Shown here piece after piece: positions 8,963 to 17,280 of a stretch of DNA of 64,000 bases. The translations under genes and the position numbers were made by a program. The first letter of the stretch is position 1. Every line of letters begins with the position of its first letter. The notes below the pieces were generated by a model. The model was given only the letters and a program-made list of their open reading frames with translations. It ran no database searches and had not been told where the DNA came from. Origin of the DNA: CAIUVD01 sp044338255 (GTDB taxonomy: Bacteria > Planctomycetota > UBA11346); the NCBI GenBank assembly GCA_044338255.1, contig JBIILZ010000004.1, forward strand, positions 1-64,000. Direction: 5' to 3'.

Positions 8963-9253
8963 ATGGCAGAATCACGACCACCGGACCGACGAGTACTCTC
9001 AGTACGCCTTACGATCAAACAGATCCAACGTCTGAAGCGGGTGTGCCGCGATGGCGCAGGTAAACCGTTATATTTGACATTGGCTGGCTTGGTCGAGGCG
9101 GCTCTCAACGCTGAACTCGATCGCGTCGAAAAAATTCTGGATCAGAGCATTGTCGATCCTGACGAGACCACGCTGTTGGATCGGCGCACGAAGCCGATCA
9201 CCGGACGCATGTCGCGGATCAATAACTCGCAAGCGCGTTCCTCTTTGGAATAG
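8963..9253 (+). CDS. Small hypothetical protein, possible ribbon-helix-helix
   Basis: A 96-residue protein starting MAESRPPDRRVLSVRLT. The opening LSVRLTIKQIQRLKRV has the alternating pattern of a ribbon-helix-helix strand and first helix, followed by LTLAGLVEAALNAELDRVEKI as a possible second helix. The C-terminal part is basic and polar. Similar short proteins occur on plasmids as regulators or mobilisation accessories. I do not recognise a specific family; the start at 8963 was chosen because sequence before it lacks a conserved look. Confidence 0.45.
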   Translation: MAESRPPDRRVLSVRLTIKQIQRLKRVCRDGAGKPLYLTLAGLVEAALNAELDRVEKILDQSIVDPDETTLLDRRTKPITGRMSRINNSQARSSLE

Positions 9254-9286
9254 CACGGAAGTTATTTCAGGAACCAGGGAAATCAG

Positions 9287-9916
9287 ATGAGCAACGACGT
9301 CAGCACCCATACCGCCACCACCGCGCAGCGCATTCAAAACGCGTTGATGGACATCGTGGGGTCGGTGCCGACGCCGAGTTGTACAACCTCATCGAATCCT
9401 AAGCAGGAAGCCAGCAAGCTGGTGTCTCGTGCCAAAGCACAGGCTTCTGCCATCGCGGGCAGTTTGGCGTTGCCGCCGGGGCCATTTGGAATGATCACCA
9501 TTGTTCCAGATATAATCATGATCTGGAAAACTCAGGCGCAGCTCGTCGCCGATATTGCGGCTCTCTATGGCAAGACCACCGAGCTGAAGCAGGAGGCGAT
9601 GTTGTATTGTCTGTTCCGCCACGGTGTCGCCAGCCTTGCTCGCGATGTCCTCATGCGTGTGGGCGAACGTGTCGTTATTCGTCGTGCTGGGCTGCGCTTT
9701 ATGCAAAAGATGCTCGCCCAGGTTGGCGTTCGGATCACGCAAAAAGTCATCGGTAAAACCATTGCGCGGTGGATCCCGCTTGCGGGTGCCGTCGCGGTGG
9801 CGGGCTATGCGTGGCATGATACCGCTAAAGTTGGCGAGACGGCGATCGACTTGTTCAGCCAGCAACTGGCGCTTGATGATAAAACTACGGAGGACGCACC
9901 CGTACCTGCCGCGTGA
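9287..9916 (+). CDS. EcsC-like protein
   Basis: A 209-residue protein with a resemblance to the EcsC/LafX-like families: after a polar N-terminus comes ALPPGPFGMITIVPDIIMIWKT (written here only in part: LPPGPFGMITIVPD), then QAQLVADIAALYGK, and a hydrophobic segment RWIPLAGAVAVAGYAW near residues 160-175 that may insert in or lie on a membrane. Function in this family is poorly known. A GGGA ribosome site lies in front and a strong terminator follows, so the gene closes a short transcription unit with the preceding small gene. Confidence 0.55.
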   Translation: MSNDVSTHTATTAQRIQNALMDIVGSVPTPSCTTSSNPKQEASKLVSRAKAQASAIAGSLALPPGPFGMITIVPDIIMIWKTQAQLVADIAALYGKTTELKQEAMLYCLFRHGVASLARDVLMRVGERVVIRRAGLRFMQKMLAQVGVRITQKVIGKTIARWIPLAGAVAVAGYAWHDTAKVGETAIDLFSQQLALDDKTTEDAPVPAA

Positions 9917-9948
9917 CCGTGTGCGCACAGAATCTGCCTCATCACGTT

Positions 9949-9979
9949 ACCCCGCCGATTTCTCGGCGGGGTTATTCTT
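9949..9979 (+). terminator. Rho-independent terminator after the EcsC-like gene
   Basis: ACCCCGCCGA (9949-9958), loop TTTC, TCGGCGGGGT (9963-9972): a 10-bp perfect stem followed by TATTCTTA. The U tract is interrupted by an A but the stem is strong. It sits 33 bases past the stop at 9916. Confidence 0.8.
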
Positions 9980-10010
9980 ATCCATCTTCTTCGCACCAAA
10001 GGCACTTACC

Positions 10011-10493
10011 ATGGCCATGAAATTGATCGTCACCATTTCCAAGAAAATTCCTGGTCCGCAGGACTATTCGTCCACCCAATCGTCGGTTTCTATCGAAGGC
10101 GAATTAGCCATCGGCCAAGATCCCGTGATTGAGGCAGCGCGGCTTCAGGCCCAAGCCGTTCAGGCCGTAGATCAGTTTCTTGGCCTCGCTCCCCAGGTTC
10201 AGACAGCGATTGCCCCGCCACAACCGGCGAACACGCACGCGTCATCGCATGCTGCTGCCCCAGGCGCACGTCCCGAGGTGACAACTGCTTCTCGCCCCTA
10301 TCGCACTGGAAACCAGCGCCGCAGTGCGATCACACCAGCGCAAATGCGCTTTCTTCAGACACTGATCACGGACACCAACACGTCGCTGCCAGCCATCTTG
10401 GCGCATCATGAGATTGGCGGTTTAGATCAGTTGTCAGCAGCAGCGGCGAGCTCGTTGATCGACGAGCTGCGCGCACGCGCGGTGCGGGCATGA
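10011..10493 (+). CDS. Phage/plasmid recombination-module protein of unknown function
   Basis: A 160-residue protein starting MAMKLIVTISKKIPGP. The N-terminal 50 residues (ISKKIPGPQDYSSTQ...EGELAIG) look like a small beta-sheet domain seen in phage hypothetical proteins. Residues 55-100 are an Ala/Pro/His-rich linker. The C-terminal 45 residues, ITPAQMRFLQTLI...LDQLSAAAASSLIDELR, form a small helical module often found at the ends of phage recombination proteins. The stop overlaps the start of the RecE-like nuclease gene by ATGA, so it probably binds DNA or partners the nuclease. That role is inference. Confidence 0.6.
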   Translation: MAMKLIVTISKKIPGPQDYSSTQSSVSIEGELAIGQDPVIEAARLQAQAVQAVDQFLGLAPQVQTAIAPPQPANTHASSHAAAPGARPEVTTASRPYRTGNQRRSAITPAQMRFLQTLITDTNTSLPAILAHHEIGGLDQLSAAAASSLIDELRARAVRA

Positions 10494-11305
10494 CGAACGT
10501 CACCATCATTCCGCCAGGCACGGAAACGGCTGAGGTATATCGGGCGTCCGGCGCGTGGGGCAGTAGTTTGATCTCAAAATTCTTGGCTTCGCCCAGATTG
10601 GCCCACGCGATCAAAACTGGCGCTTACAAAGAGCCAGAGACAGCAGCGATGCGCACCGGAACGTATTTCCATCAACTACTTGATCCCGGATCTGGCTTTG
10701 ACCAACACCATCGCTGTGGTCCTGACGCCGATCGACGCACGACCATCTGGAAAACAGCTGAAGCCGCTGCGAAGGACGAAGGCATTGCCTTGCTGCCGAA
10801 AGATGATTGGGACGCGCTCCATCGCATGGCAGACAGCGTGCGCTCGAATCCCGTGGCAGCGTCGCTGCTACACGGGGCAGAACATGAAACTGGATTTCGC
10901 ATGGCGCATGGCCCTATTCAGCTCCAAGGCCGGACAGATCTTCTACACCGATGGGACCACCTCGCTGATCTCAAGACGACGACCGACCTCAATGACTTCG
11001 GCAAATCCGTTGTCAATTATGGCTATCACCGGCAAGCCGCACTCTACCGCTGGATTGTACATGAGGCGTGTGGCAAGTGGTTGCCGTTCTCATTTATTTT
11101 AGTTGAGAAGGCGGAGCCATTTTATCGTTGCCGCGTGATCGACCTGACCGATGAATTCCTTGAGATCGGCCAATCCGAAGTCGAGTCGGCATTGGCGGAC
11201 ATCGTTGATCGCACTGTGCGCAATGACTGGTCGGATCATCGTGATGCTGACTCCATTGCGCCACCGCATTGGCTTCGCGAATCCATGCACCAACGCGCTG
11301 CCTGA
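10490..11305 (+). CDS. RecE-like PD-(D/E)XK exonuclease (DUF3799 type)
   Basis: A 271-residue nuclease-like protein of the exodeoxyribonuclease VIII/DUF3799 type. An early TGTYFHQLLDPG (His near 61) is followed by catalytic GRTDLL (Asp near 150) and HLADLKTTTD (Asp160, Lys162), then YHRQAALYRW (His180, Gln182), the pattern of this nuclease fold. Such enzymes resect double-stranded DNA for single-strand annealing in phages and plasmids. The start overlaps the preceding gene by four bases (ATGA). An annealing protein of the RecT or Beta type is not recognisable next to it; the 10011-10493 product may fill part of that role. Confidence 0.82.
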   Translation: MTNVTIIPPGTETAEVYRASGAWGSSLISKFLASPRLAHAIKTGAYKEPETAAMRTGTYFHQLLDPGSGFDQHHRCGPDADRRTTIWKTAEAAAKDEGIALLPKDDWDALHRMADSVRSNPVAASLLHGAEHETGFRMAHGPIQLQGRTDLLHRWDHLADLKTTTDLNDFGKSVVNYGYHRQAALYRWIVHEACGKWLPFSFILVEKAEPFYRCRVIDLTDEFLEIGQSEVESALADIVDRTVRNDWSDHRDADSIAPPHWLRESMHQRAA

Positions 11306-11319
11306 TATAGGAGGTTTTG

Positions 11320-12165
11320 ATGACTGACGCATCCAAGACGCCAACGCGGTTGATCCCATTCGATGAGTGCATCGACAACCTTATCGTACGCATACAGCCC
11401 ACTGACGCGGACGATTGCGCATGGTGGGCGGACGAGGGCGCATGGAGGAAACGCACGACCATTGGCCCGTTCATTGGCTTGACGGGAGTCATGAAGCCCA
11501 ATTCGCTCACCGTTGTCCAAGCGCCCCGTCTGTTGGCAGCTGATGTGACTCTCGCCACCGCACTCGCCGTGGCGCATGCCGGCGGACACGTGCTCGTTGT
11601 CGATTTGCGCGATGCCGAAATAGATGTCGTGCAGCGCATCGGGCTGGTTCATGTGGGTATGCCTGAGTTATCGCATTCACGATTAGCCATGAATGCTGCA
11701 ACGGCTAATGACATCGCAACTCGCCTAATGGAACTCAGTGCGCTGCCGATTACGGTGGCGGTTGATCGACATCTGAAAATGTCCGATCTCTCGTCGTTGA
11801 CGATCAAATGGGCTTTAGCTCAGTCGAAGCCTGATCTACCATTTTCAATCGGCCTTCTGGTCATCACGGGTGTTGAGCGCATGGTGCACGACGCTGAGCA
11901 GTGGCGTGCGTTGAGTATTATAGCGAGGCAGGTGCGCTGTTCGATGTTGGTGGCGTTGGCGACGGAAGAGCGACCGCAGGCAGATGAATACCGCAAGTCG
12001 GACGACCGTGCCGATACATGGATCCGATGCGATGAGATGGTTGAAATACATACAGAAAGAAGCGGAACGTATCAGCCAGTCTTAGAACGTTGTTGGCTTC
12101 GGCCACCAACCACATTGCCAATGATCGTGCATGATCCATTACGTGGTCGTTGTACGATAAGCTAA
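11320..12165 (+). CDS. DnaB-like RecA-fold protein lacking a Walker A motif
   Basis: A 281-residue protein whose layout resembles the C-terminal domain of DnaB-type helicases: opening FIGLTGVMKPNSLTVVQAP, then LATALAVAHAGGHVLVVDLR as the strand-helix-strand after the P-loop, a mid-protein LVITGVERM, and a late strand with SMLVALATEERP. The position that should hold GKT reads APRLLAAD, so ATP binding in the usual way is unlikely. A perfect AGGAGG at 11309-11314 precedes the ATG by 5 bases, showing the gene is well translated. It may be a regulatory or structural paralogue of a helicase loader or RadA-like protein; assignment rests on pattern only. Confidence 0.5.
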   Translation: MTDASKTPTRLIPFDECIDNLIVRIQPTDADDCAWWADEGAWRKRTTIGPFIGLTGVMKPNSLTVVQAPRLLAADVTLATALAVAHAGGHVLVVDLRDAEIDVVQRIGLVHVGMPELSHSRLAMNAATANDIATRLMELSALPITVAVDRHLKMSDLSSLTIKWALAQSKPDLPFSIGLLVITGVERMVHDAEQWRALSIIARQVRCSMLVALATEERPQADEYRKSDDRADTWIRCDEMVEIHTERSGTYQPVLERCWLRPPTTLPMIVHDPLRGRCTIS

Positions 12166-12262
12166 TCACTGATTCACCGAAGAACTATGCGCTCGTTGCG
12201 CACGGCAATCACCACCAGCACTGGCTTTTCAGCCGGGGCGTTTTCGTTTCTGGAGAAACCCC

Positions 12263-12478
12263 ATGTCCAAACTCAAGCGCCGCTATTCTTGGCCATCCTC
12301 GAAAATATCGAAGGATGTCATGTTTGAGGTCTATCAGGTGGCACAGGAAACTGGTCGACCGATCACTGACATCATTGCTGATGCGGTGCACAGCGCGATG
12401 AACACACGGTTCGACCAGAACCAACGTCAGCCCATCGGTTTCATCCAGACCCAGCAGTCGCCGAGACCGGCAGCCTGA
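12263..12478 (+). CDS. Small hypothetical protein, ribbon-helix-helix-like
   Basis: A 71-residue basic protein, MSKLKRRYSWPSSK at the start, then DVMFEVYQVAQETGRPITDIIADAVHSAM, which has the helix-turn-helix spacing of ribbon-helix-helix proteins, followed by a polar Gln-rich tail. It lies between the DnaB-like and DUF932 genes on the same strand with about 100 bases on either side. The family is not recognised; a DNA-binding role is a guess from the shape. Confidence 0.4.
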   Translation: MSKLKRRYSWPSSKISKDVMFEVYQVAQETGRPITDIIADAVHSAMNTRFDQNQRQPIGFIQTQQSPRPAA

Positions 12479-12589
12479 TTCGGATGCCTTGACCATCATT
12501 CACGACTTCTGGCGGACCGAGCAAGCTGTCCGCATCTTCCACGGCAATTTCGCAAATCTCTAACACCCATTACACAGAGGATTCATTTC

Positions 12590-13687
12590 ATGAAGATTGG
12601 CTCTTCTCTCACGTCCGTTGCCCAGCGCGTCGATCATGTCCGCCGATCAGCGCGCGACTTCCTCGCCAAGCCGGCACAGGTGCGCATCTCCGCTGTCAGC
12701 GACAAACCGCCCGCACTCGTGCTCGATGACGGCACGGGGGCTCTCTCCTTTGGCATCAGCGATCTCGTCCACGACCAACTCGCAGACTACGCGGGGATTC
12801 CGACCCCGTACTATCGCCGCATGCTGGCGGAAACGCCGGATTTGCTGGCATCCAATGCCAACACTTGGCTACAGAAGGGTGATGGCCGCCGCCTCGTTCG
12901 CACCGCGCTCAACGATCAGGAGCAGCCCATCGCCAGGGCCTTCCTGAGCGATCGGTACCGCCCCCTCGATCATTTTCAGTTGATGGAGGCCGTGCTTCCG
13001 CTCCTGCACGAACAGGGCATTCGCATCGAATCCTGCGAGCTGACCGAGAAGAGGTTGTACCTCAAGGCGGTCAGCGAGCGGATCACCGGTGAGGTGAAGG
13101 TCGGCGAAACGGTGATGGCAGGGATCATCGTCTCGAATTCGGAGGTCGGCTTCGGTGCCCTCGGAATCCAGCCGCTGGTCTACACCCTGCGGTGCACGAA
13201 TGGGCTGGTGGTCGAAGATTCCAGCCTCCGCCAGCACCATGTCGGCCGTCGCCATGGCGACCCTGGTGATAGCGACATCCGTCATCTCCTCAGCGACGAG
13301 ACCCGCTCTGCCGACGACCGTGCCTTTTTCCTCAAGGTCCGCGACGTGGCAAAGGCGGCCCTCGACGAAGGCGCATTCCGTCGGCAGGTGGAGCGCCTAA
13401 AGATCGCGGCCGGCACCCCGATCAATTCCAACAACATCGAACGTGTGGTGGAGGTCACCGCCAAGCGCTTCGGCCTGACTGATGAGGAAGGTGCCGGCGT
13501 CCTGGCCCATCTGATTCGGGGCGGAGACTTGTCCCATTGGGGTCTCTGTTCGGCCGTCACGCGATTTAGCCAGGACGTGGGCAGCTACGACCGAGCTACC
13601 GAGTTGGAGCGGATCGGTGGCAAGTTGGTCGAGTTGCCCAAAAGCGATTGGCAGCGGCTGTCGGCTGCCACGCCGTCGGTGAATTGA
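12590..13687 (+). CDS. DUF932 domain protein (phage/plasmid-like)
   Basis: A 365-residue DUF932 protein. Recognisable blocks are QLADYAGIPTPYYRRML near residue 65, the central FLSDRYRPLDHFQLMEAV near 120, and NSEVGFGALGIQPLVYTLRC near 185. DUF932 proteins are widespread on plasmids, phages and integrative elements, with no settled biochemical function; they are often near recombination genes, as here. AGAGGA lies 9 bases before the ATG. The RadC-like gene starts directly after its stop codon, so the two are translationally linked. Confidence 0.9.
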   Translation: MKIGSSLTSVAQRVDHVRRSARDFLAKPAQVRISAVSDKPPALVLDDGTGALSFGISDLVHDQLADYAGIPTPYYRRMLAETPDLLASNANTWLQKGDGRRLVRTALNDQEQPIARAFLSDRYRPLDHFQLMEAVLPLLHEQGIRIESCELTEKRLYLKAVSERITGEVKVGETVMAGIIVSNSEVGFGALGIQPLVYTLRCTNGLVVEDSSLRQHHVGRRHGDPGDSDIRHLLSDETRSADDRAFFLKVRDVAKAALDEGAFRRQVERLKIAAGTPINSNNIERVVEVTAKRFGLTDEEGAGVLAHLIRGGDLSHWGLCSAVTRFSQDVGSYDRATELERIGGKLVELPKSDWQRLSAATPSVN

Positions 13688-14383
13688 ATGGAGACCTCCA
13701 ACGACTTCACGGTCGGACCTCCGTGCCAAACGCCGCCGGTCATCAATCCACTGCTAGTTGATCACGCGAAGATGAGCGACGCCGACTTGGTAAAAGCGGT
13801 TTTTGGCCATCGAAGGCAGCGGCTTCGCGAACAAATCTCCAGCGCCGTTGATGGGGTTGGGCTGTTGACGATGACTAGCCTTGATCCCATTGCACTCATG
13901 ACGATTGCAGACTTGCCGCCAGCAATGGCCGCACGCTTCACGGCAATTGTTGAGCTGGCGCGGCGGCTTGCTGTAGGCAGTCGTCCTGCTCGCGTAAGTC
14001 TGATGAATCCAGAAGAGGTCTGCGCGGTAATGGCCCCGACCCTTGCCGCAATTTCCCATGAAGAGTTTTGGTGCTTGCCGTTGGATTCCCGTAAGCAACT
14101 CATCGGTTACCCCCGCATTGTCAGTCGCGGCGACGTGGACGGTACGGACGCTGGCACGCGCACGTTTACACGCCAAGCATTGCTCGCTCACGCCACATCC
14201 GCGATCGCTGTTCACAATCATCCGACTGGTGATCCCGCGCCTTCACCGTCAGACCATGCGGTAACCGTGCGACTCGTGAGCGCAGGTCGAAGCGTTGACG
14301 TGCCATTACTCGATCACGTTATCATCGGCGACGGTGGACGGTTTGTATCACTGAGACGCAATGCACCGGAACTGTTTCGATGA
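13688..14383 (+). CDS. RadC-family JAMM/JAB domain protein
   Basis: A 231-residue RadC-like protein. The JAMM metal site is seen as HNHPTGDPAPSPSD (His176, His178, Asp189) after an N-terminal helical part with ADLPPAMAARFTAIVELARR resembling the helix-hairpin-helix side of RadC. The JAMM fold is a metallohydrolase in other families, but bacterial RadC activity is not established. Island-borne RadC copies are commonly associated with anti-restriction or plasmid establishment gene sets. The start codon directly follows the DUF932 stop. Confidence 0.88.
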   Translation: METSNDFTVGPPCQTPPVINPLLVDHAKMSDADLVKAVFGHRRQRLREQISSAVDGVGLLTMTSLDPIALMTIADLPPAMAARFTAIVELARRLAVGSRPARVSLMNPEEVCAVMAPTLAAISHEEFWCLPLDSRKQLIGYPRIVSRGDVDGTDAGTRTFTRQALLAHATSAIAVHNHPTGDPAPSPSDHAVTVRLVSAGRSVDVPLLDHVIIGDGGRFVSLRRNAPELFR

Positions 14384-14548
14384 ACCGCCTTGACCATCCA
14401 TCAACAACCAGGGAACGACCACCGGTAGCGCCGGGAATTTACCAGAGTGATGCTCCCCCGGTAAACGTGATCGTTTCGTTAGCGTCACACTCCAGGAATC
14501 AGCATCGCCGAAATTGCGCGGCCACCGCACAAGTGGGAGGCGTCACAC

Positions 14549-14650
14549 ATGGCGAATAATAATAAAGATCCGTGTCGGTTACAGTGGATCGAGGGCCTTC
14601 TGGTGGCGCTGACCGCGCTGCTGGCTTGGTTGGCTCGGCGCAGGCCGTAA
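14549..14650 (+). CDS. 33-residue candidate small membrane protein
   Basis: ATG at 14549 is preceded at 8 bases by GGGAGG. The peptide begins MANNNKDPCRLQWIEG, continues with a hydrophobic helix LLVALTALLAWLA and ends RRRP before TAA. A polar head, a single hydrophobic helix and a cationic tail are typical of small membrane toxins, holin-like peptides or regulators. An A-run of nine follows the stop. Neighbouring genes do not show a partner antitoxin. The ribosome site is the main support. Confidence 0.5.
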   Translation: MANNNKDPCRLQWIEGLLVALTALLAWLARRRP

Positions 14651-14900
14651 AAAAAAATCGGCGAATCTTGATGGTACAAATTGGCACTTGGAAAAACAAT
14701 TTGGGACGGTAAAGTTCTCATACCTCAGCCCTGCCTGCCGAGCACTGTACTTGTTTTACCGGCCTTTTTTCAGGCCCAACCGTACTCGCAAAACTCAACT
14801 GTACCCGGCAGCCTAGCGTTCATGCCGGTGTTGTATCGGCGTGCGCAAAGTCTTCGAAGCGACGTGGCAAACGTCGCGGGCTCTTGCTTGCGAGTACATC

Positions 14901-15248
14901 ATGGCTGTAAAACCCAAAGGCCACGCCCTTTTGGCAACTTCGTCGCGCACGAAGGCTAAATTTCACACGACCACCCACCAGAAGGTCGGTCCCCGCACAT
15001 CTAAAACACTGAAATCCCGTCGTGGGATCGTTCCTGTTCGACAGGCAGCGATCCCACGAGAGGGGTTGATGACCATGGATGAGATCTGCGCCTATACCAA
15101 AATCGCACGTTCAACCATCTATCGGTATCTTGCGAACGGCCTGAAAACGTATCAACACGGCCCTGGCGGTGCGCGTCGCTTCCTTGTTGGGGACGTGTTG
15201 CATTTCTTGTCTCGTCCGGCGTCAGTGAACACGGGGGTGGTGTCATGA
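14901..15248 (+). CDS. Excisionase-type helix-turn-helix protein
   Basis: A 115-residue protein with a basic, Ser/Thr/Lys-rich N-terminus (KPKGHALLATSSRTKAK) and a C-terminal HTH_17 domain: TMDEICAYTKIARSTIYRYLANG, then GGARRFLVGDVLHFL as wing and helix. It is two genes upstream of the serine recombinase and overlaps the next gene by ATGA, so a recombination directionality or regulatory role for island A is the simplest idea. An in-frame start 20 codons upstream exists but lacks a better ribosome site. Confidence 0.7.
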   Translation: MAVKPKGHALLATSSRTKAKFHTTTHQKVGPRTSKTLKSRRGIVPVRQAAIPREGLMTMDEICAYTKIARSTIYRYLANGLKTYQHGPGGARRFLVGDVLHFLSRPASVNTGVVS

Positions 15249-15646
15249 ACACATCCACGAAAAACCTGATTGTTGGCGTAAATTTCAAAACCTATTTCAC
15301 GAAAGAAACTGCCATGCAGATCGTTTCCGATCCGCCTATGGCGGATTTTTATCGCCATCCGGTGACCTCCTTCCTCGGAGTTCAACCTGAATGGCGTCAT
15401 GAAGATTCATCGAATGTCCGGCCATCTCCTCGCATTGCTCGATCGTCTAAAAGCACGCGTGGTGTCGTAAAGCATGCGCCGCCAGATTTTCACCGCCCTG
15501 GCTCGGTCGCGGTCGAATTCCGTTCGACTGGAGATGTTCAGGTTTCTCGGCGCATTGCCGAAGGGGTGATGCTGCTGCGGCAGTGGGGGCGTGAGGCAAT
15601 CGCCGCTCGGTCGTTGAATGAACCTGTTTCGGCGTTGGCGAGCTGA
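15245..15646 (+). CDS. Hypothetical protein between excisionase and recombinase
   Basis: A 133-residue protein with no recognised domain. It begins MNTSTKNLIVGVNFKTY, has a basic Ser/Arg-rich centre (about residues 55-80) and a C-terminal helical part IAEGVMLLRQWGREAIAARS. It overlaps the HTH gene by four bases and stops two bases before the recombinase start, so all three should be made from one message. It may modulate the recombinase. The amphipathic C-terminal helix would suit protein contact. Confidence 0.5.
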   Translation: MNTSTKNLIVGVNFKTYFTKETAMQIVSDPPMADFYRHPVTSFLGVQPEWRHEDSSNVRPSPRIARSSKSTRGVVKHAPPDFHRPGSVAVEFRSTGDVQVSRRIAEGVMLLRQWGREAIAARSLNEPVSALAS

Positions 15647-15648
15647 AC

Positions 15649-17274
15649 ATGAAACCAATACCAATCACGACAACCACGAAACCATATGTGATCTACACCC
15701 GGGTTTCAACCGAAGAGCAGGCTGAAAAAGGTCACAGCCTCGCGGCTCAGGAAAAAGCATGCCGCGCGACGTGCGAAGGTCGTGGCCTTCCCATTGGTCA
15801 TGTGTTGTGCGACTCAGGCCAGAGCGCAAAGAATCTCGATCGCCCACAAGTTCAGCGTTTGTTGGAGATGGTCCGCGCCGGGCAGATCGGTGGCATCATG
15901 ATTTGGCGGCTCGACCGCTTGACGCGCAACCTCCGTGATTTGCTTGATTTGGTCGAGTTGATTTCGGAAACAAATACGGCACTTGTCTCGGTCTGTGAGC
16001 AGATCGCCACCGATACTCCGGCAGGGCGCATGATGTTGGCCATCCTTGGGACCGTTGCGCAATGGGAACGCGAGACGATCGCTGAACGAATCCGCATGGG
16101 CGTTCGCCAGCGCATTCAGGATGGTGGTTGGACCGGTGGGCCAACGCCTGCTGGCTGCAAAGTAGTAGAAGAAGCAGGCGGGAAAATGTTGGAGGTCGAC
16201 CCGACGACCGCGCCCATCGTCAGTCAGATCTGGTCCATGGTGGCGAATGGAGCAACGCTCAACGACGTCGCCGTGTACCTGACCGAGGGTGGCATTGAAC
16301 CACCGCGCAAGATGGGGTGGCGTCCAGCAACCGTCCATTCGCTCTTGAAGCAGATTCGTCTCATCGGGTTGCTGGTGTCCGATGAGACCTTCAATGCGGC
16401 TCATGCTGTGCTTCGGTCTCGGAGCTGCCCGGCTCGTCCCAATGGCGGTGCTCGCCTCTCCAGTCAGTCGCGGTCTGAACGCATCTGGCCACTGGCCAAC
16501 TTGGCCCGCTGCGCCCACTGCGGCGGTTCTATGTTTGGGCACTCGGCCGTGAGCGGCAAAGGAGTCCGCTACTTCTACCTCCGCTGCACCAACAAGACCA
16601 AGAACCTGTGCAAGGCCCCAGACCTTGCGGCTCCGGTTTGGGAGGCTGCCATCTGCAAGGCGGTGCAGATGGTGTTGGTCGACCAGGGGCCGTATGCTGA
16701 GCGTCTCAATGCGACGACCGTTGAGCTTCAGCGCCGAGCTAGCACCCGTCAGGTTGACCTGGACGTGATGATCAAGGAGCGCGATGGGGTACAGGCACGC
16801 ATCGCCCGACTGGTGAGCCTCGCAGAAGCTGGCGATGTCCCGATCAAGGGGATCGCCGATCGACTCAAGGAACTGGAGAAGGAGTCGGCTACCCTGGACC
16901 TGAAGGTTGCCGAGATGGAAGGGCTGTCGTCAGCCGCGCACATCGACGGCGACAGCGTGCAGATGCTCCTGGAGCAGATGCAGGCCGGGTCGGTGGGACT
17001 GGAGAGCCGCACCCCGGAAGAGCAGAAGCTGGTCCTGCACAGCCTCCTGGTGGAGGTGCAGATTGGCCTTGGGAAGCCAATCGGCTTAGCCATGTGGATG
17101 CCGGATCTGATGGCCTTGGCCGGGTCCAAAGGGACACCGCAAACCAAGGAACCCATGCCAACCGGAGGGGTTTCCTCCGGCGGACATGGGTTCGCCTGGT
17201 CATCTTCATTGGTGGAGGCGGAGGGAATCGAACCCTCGTCCGAACATGTTCGTACACCGCGTCTACGCGTGTAG
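15649..17274 (+). CDS. Large serine recombinase of island A
   Basis: A 541-residue site-specific recombinase. The resolvase domain shows YTRVSTEEQ with catalytic Ser20, then IWRLDRLTRN near residue 86 and GRMMLAILGTVAQWERE near 127. A recombinase domain follows, then a zinc ribbon with CAHC (Cys288, Cys291) and CTNKTKNLC near 312-320, and a long coiled coil near 360-430. The last 20 residues, from VEAEGIEP onward, are encoded by the tmRNA gene read on the opposite strand. This places the integration site at the tmRNA 3' end. A strong hairpin (17152-17190) lies in the coding region just before this junction. It should integrate and, with a partner factor, excise the element. Confidence 0.95.
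   Translation: MKPIPITTTTKPYVIYTRVSTEEQAEKGHSLAAQEKACRATCEGRGLPIGHVLCDSGQSAKNLDRPQVQRLLEMVRAGQIGGIMIWRLDRLTRNLRDLLDLVELISETNTALVSVCEQIATDTPAGRMMLAILGTVAQWERETIAERIRMGVRQRIQDGGWTGGPTPAGCKVVEEAGGKMLEVDPTTAPIVSQIWSMVANGATLNDVAVYLTEGGIEPPRKMGWRPATVHSLLKQIRLIGLLVSDETFNAAHAVLRSRSCPARPNGGARLSSQSRSERIWPLANLARCAHCGGSMFGHSAVSGKGVRYFYLRCTNKTKNLCKAPDLAAPVWEAAICKAVQMVLVDQGPYAERLNATTVELQRRASTRQVDLDVMIKERDGVQARIARLVSLAEAGDVPIKGIADRLKELEKESATLDLKVAEMEGLSSAAHIDGDSVQMLLEQMQAGSVGLESRTPEEQKLVLHSLLVEVQIGLGKPIGLAMWMPDLMALAGSKGTPQTKEPMPTGGVSSGGHGFAWSSSLVEAEGIEPSSEHVRTPRLRV
17152..17190. other. Two-tier hairpin next to the tmRNA junction
   Basis: Outer arms CCCATG (17152-17157) and CATGGG (17185-17190), inner arms CCGGAGG (17162-17168) and CCTCCGG (17174-17180), loop GGTTT. 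The inner and outer stems are separated by four unpaired bases on each side. It ends 19 bases before the tmRNA 3' end and could be an attachment-site dyad or the tmRNA terminator (no U-run). Confidence 0.6.
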
Positions 17275-17280
17275 GCAGTC
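17205..17280. other. Probable attachment junction of island A
   Basis: The recombinase coding sequence crosses directly into the tmRNA acceptor and T arm here, and the tmRNA is intact. The exact crossover bases cannot be read without the other end or an empty site. Integration at an RNA gene 3' end that restores the gene is the expected arrangement. Confidence 0.5.

Larger units (their letters stand above)
1..17210. mobile_element. Integrated element A (right part), inserted at the tmRNA 3' end
   Basis: The stretch ends in a large serine recombinase gene whose last codons lie in the tmRNA gene. It is filled with phage/plasmid-type genes: excisionase-like HTH proteins, ParB-like protein, RecE-like nuclease, DUF932, RadC and a restriction-modification type locus. 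Heptamer arrays that are common in the neighbouring core are absent here. The left end is not in the window, because no second copy of the tmRNA 3' end was found between 1 and 17 kb. The island assignment is inference from gene content and position of the recombinase. Confidence 0.75.

Noticed and set aside
11320..12165. Functional replicative DnaB helicase
   Set aside because: The P-loop is absent and the N-terminal domain is missing, so only a DnaB-like fold is claimed.
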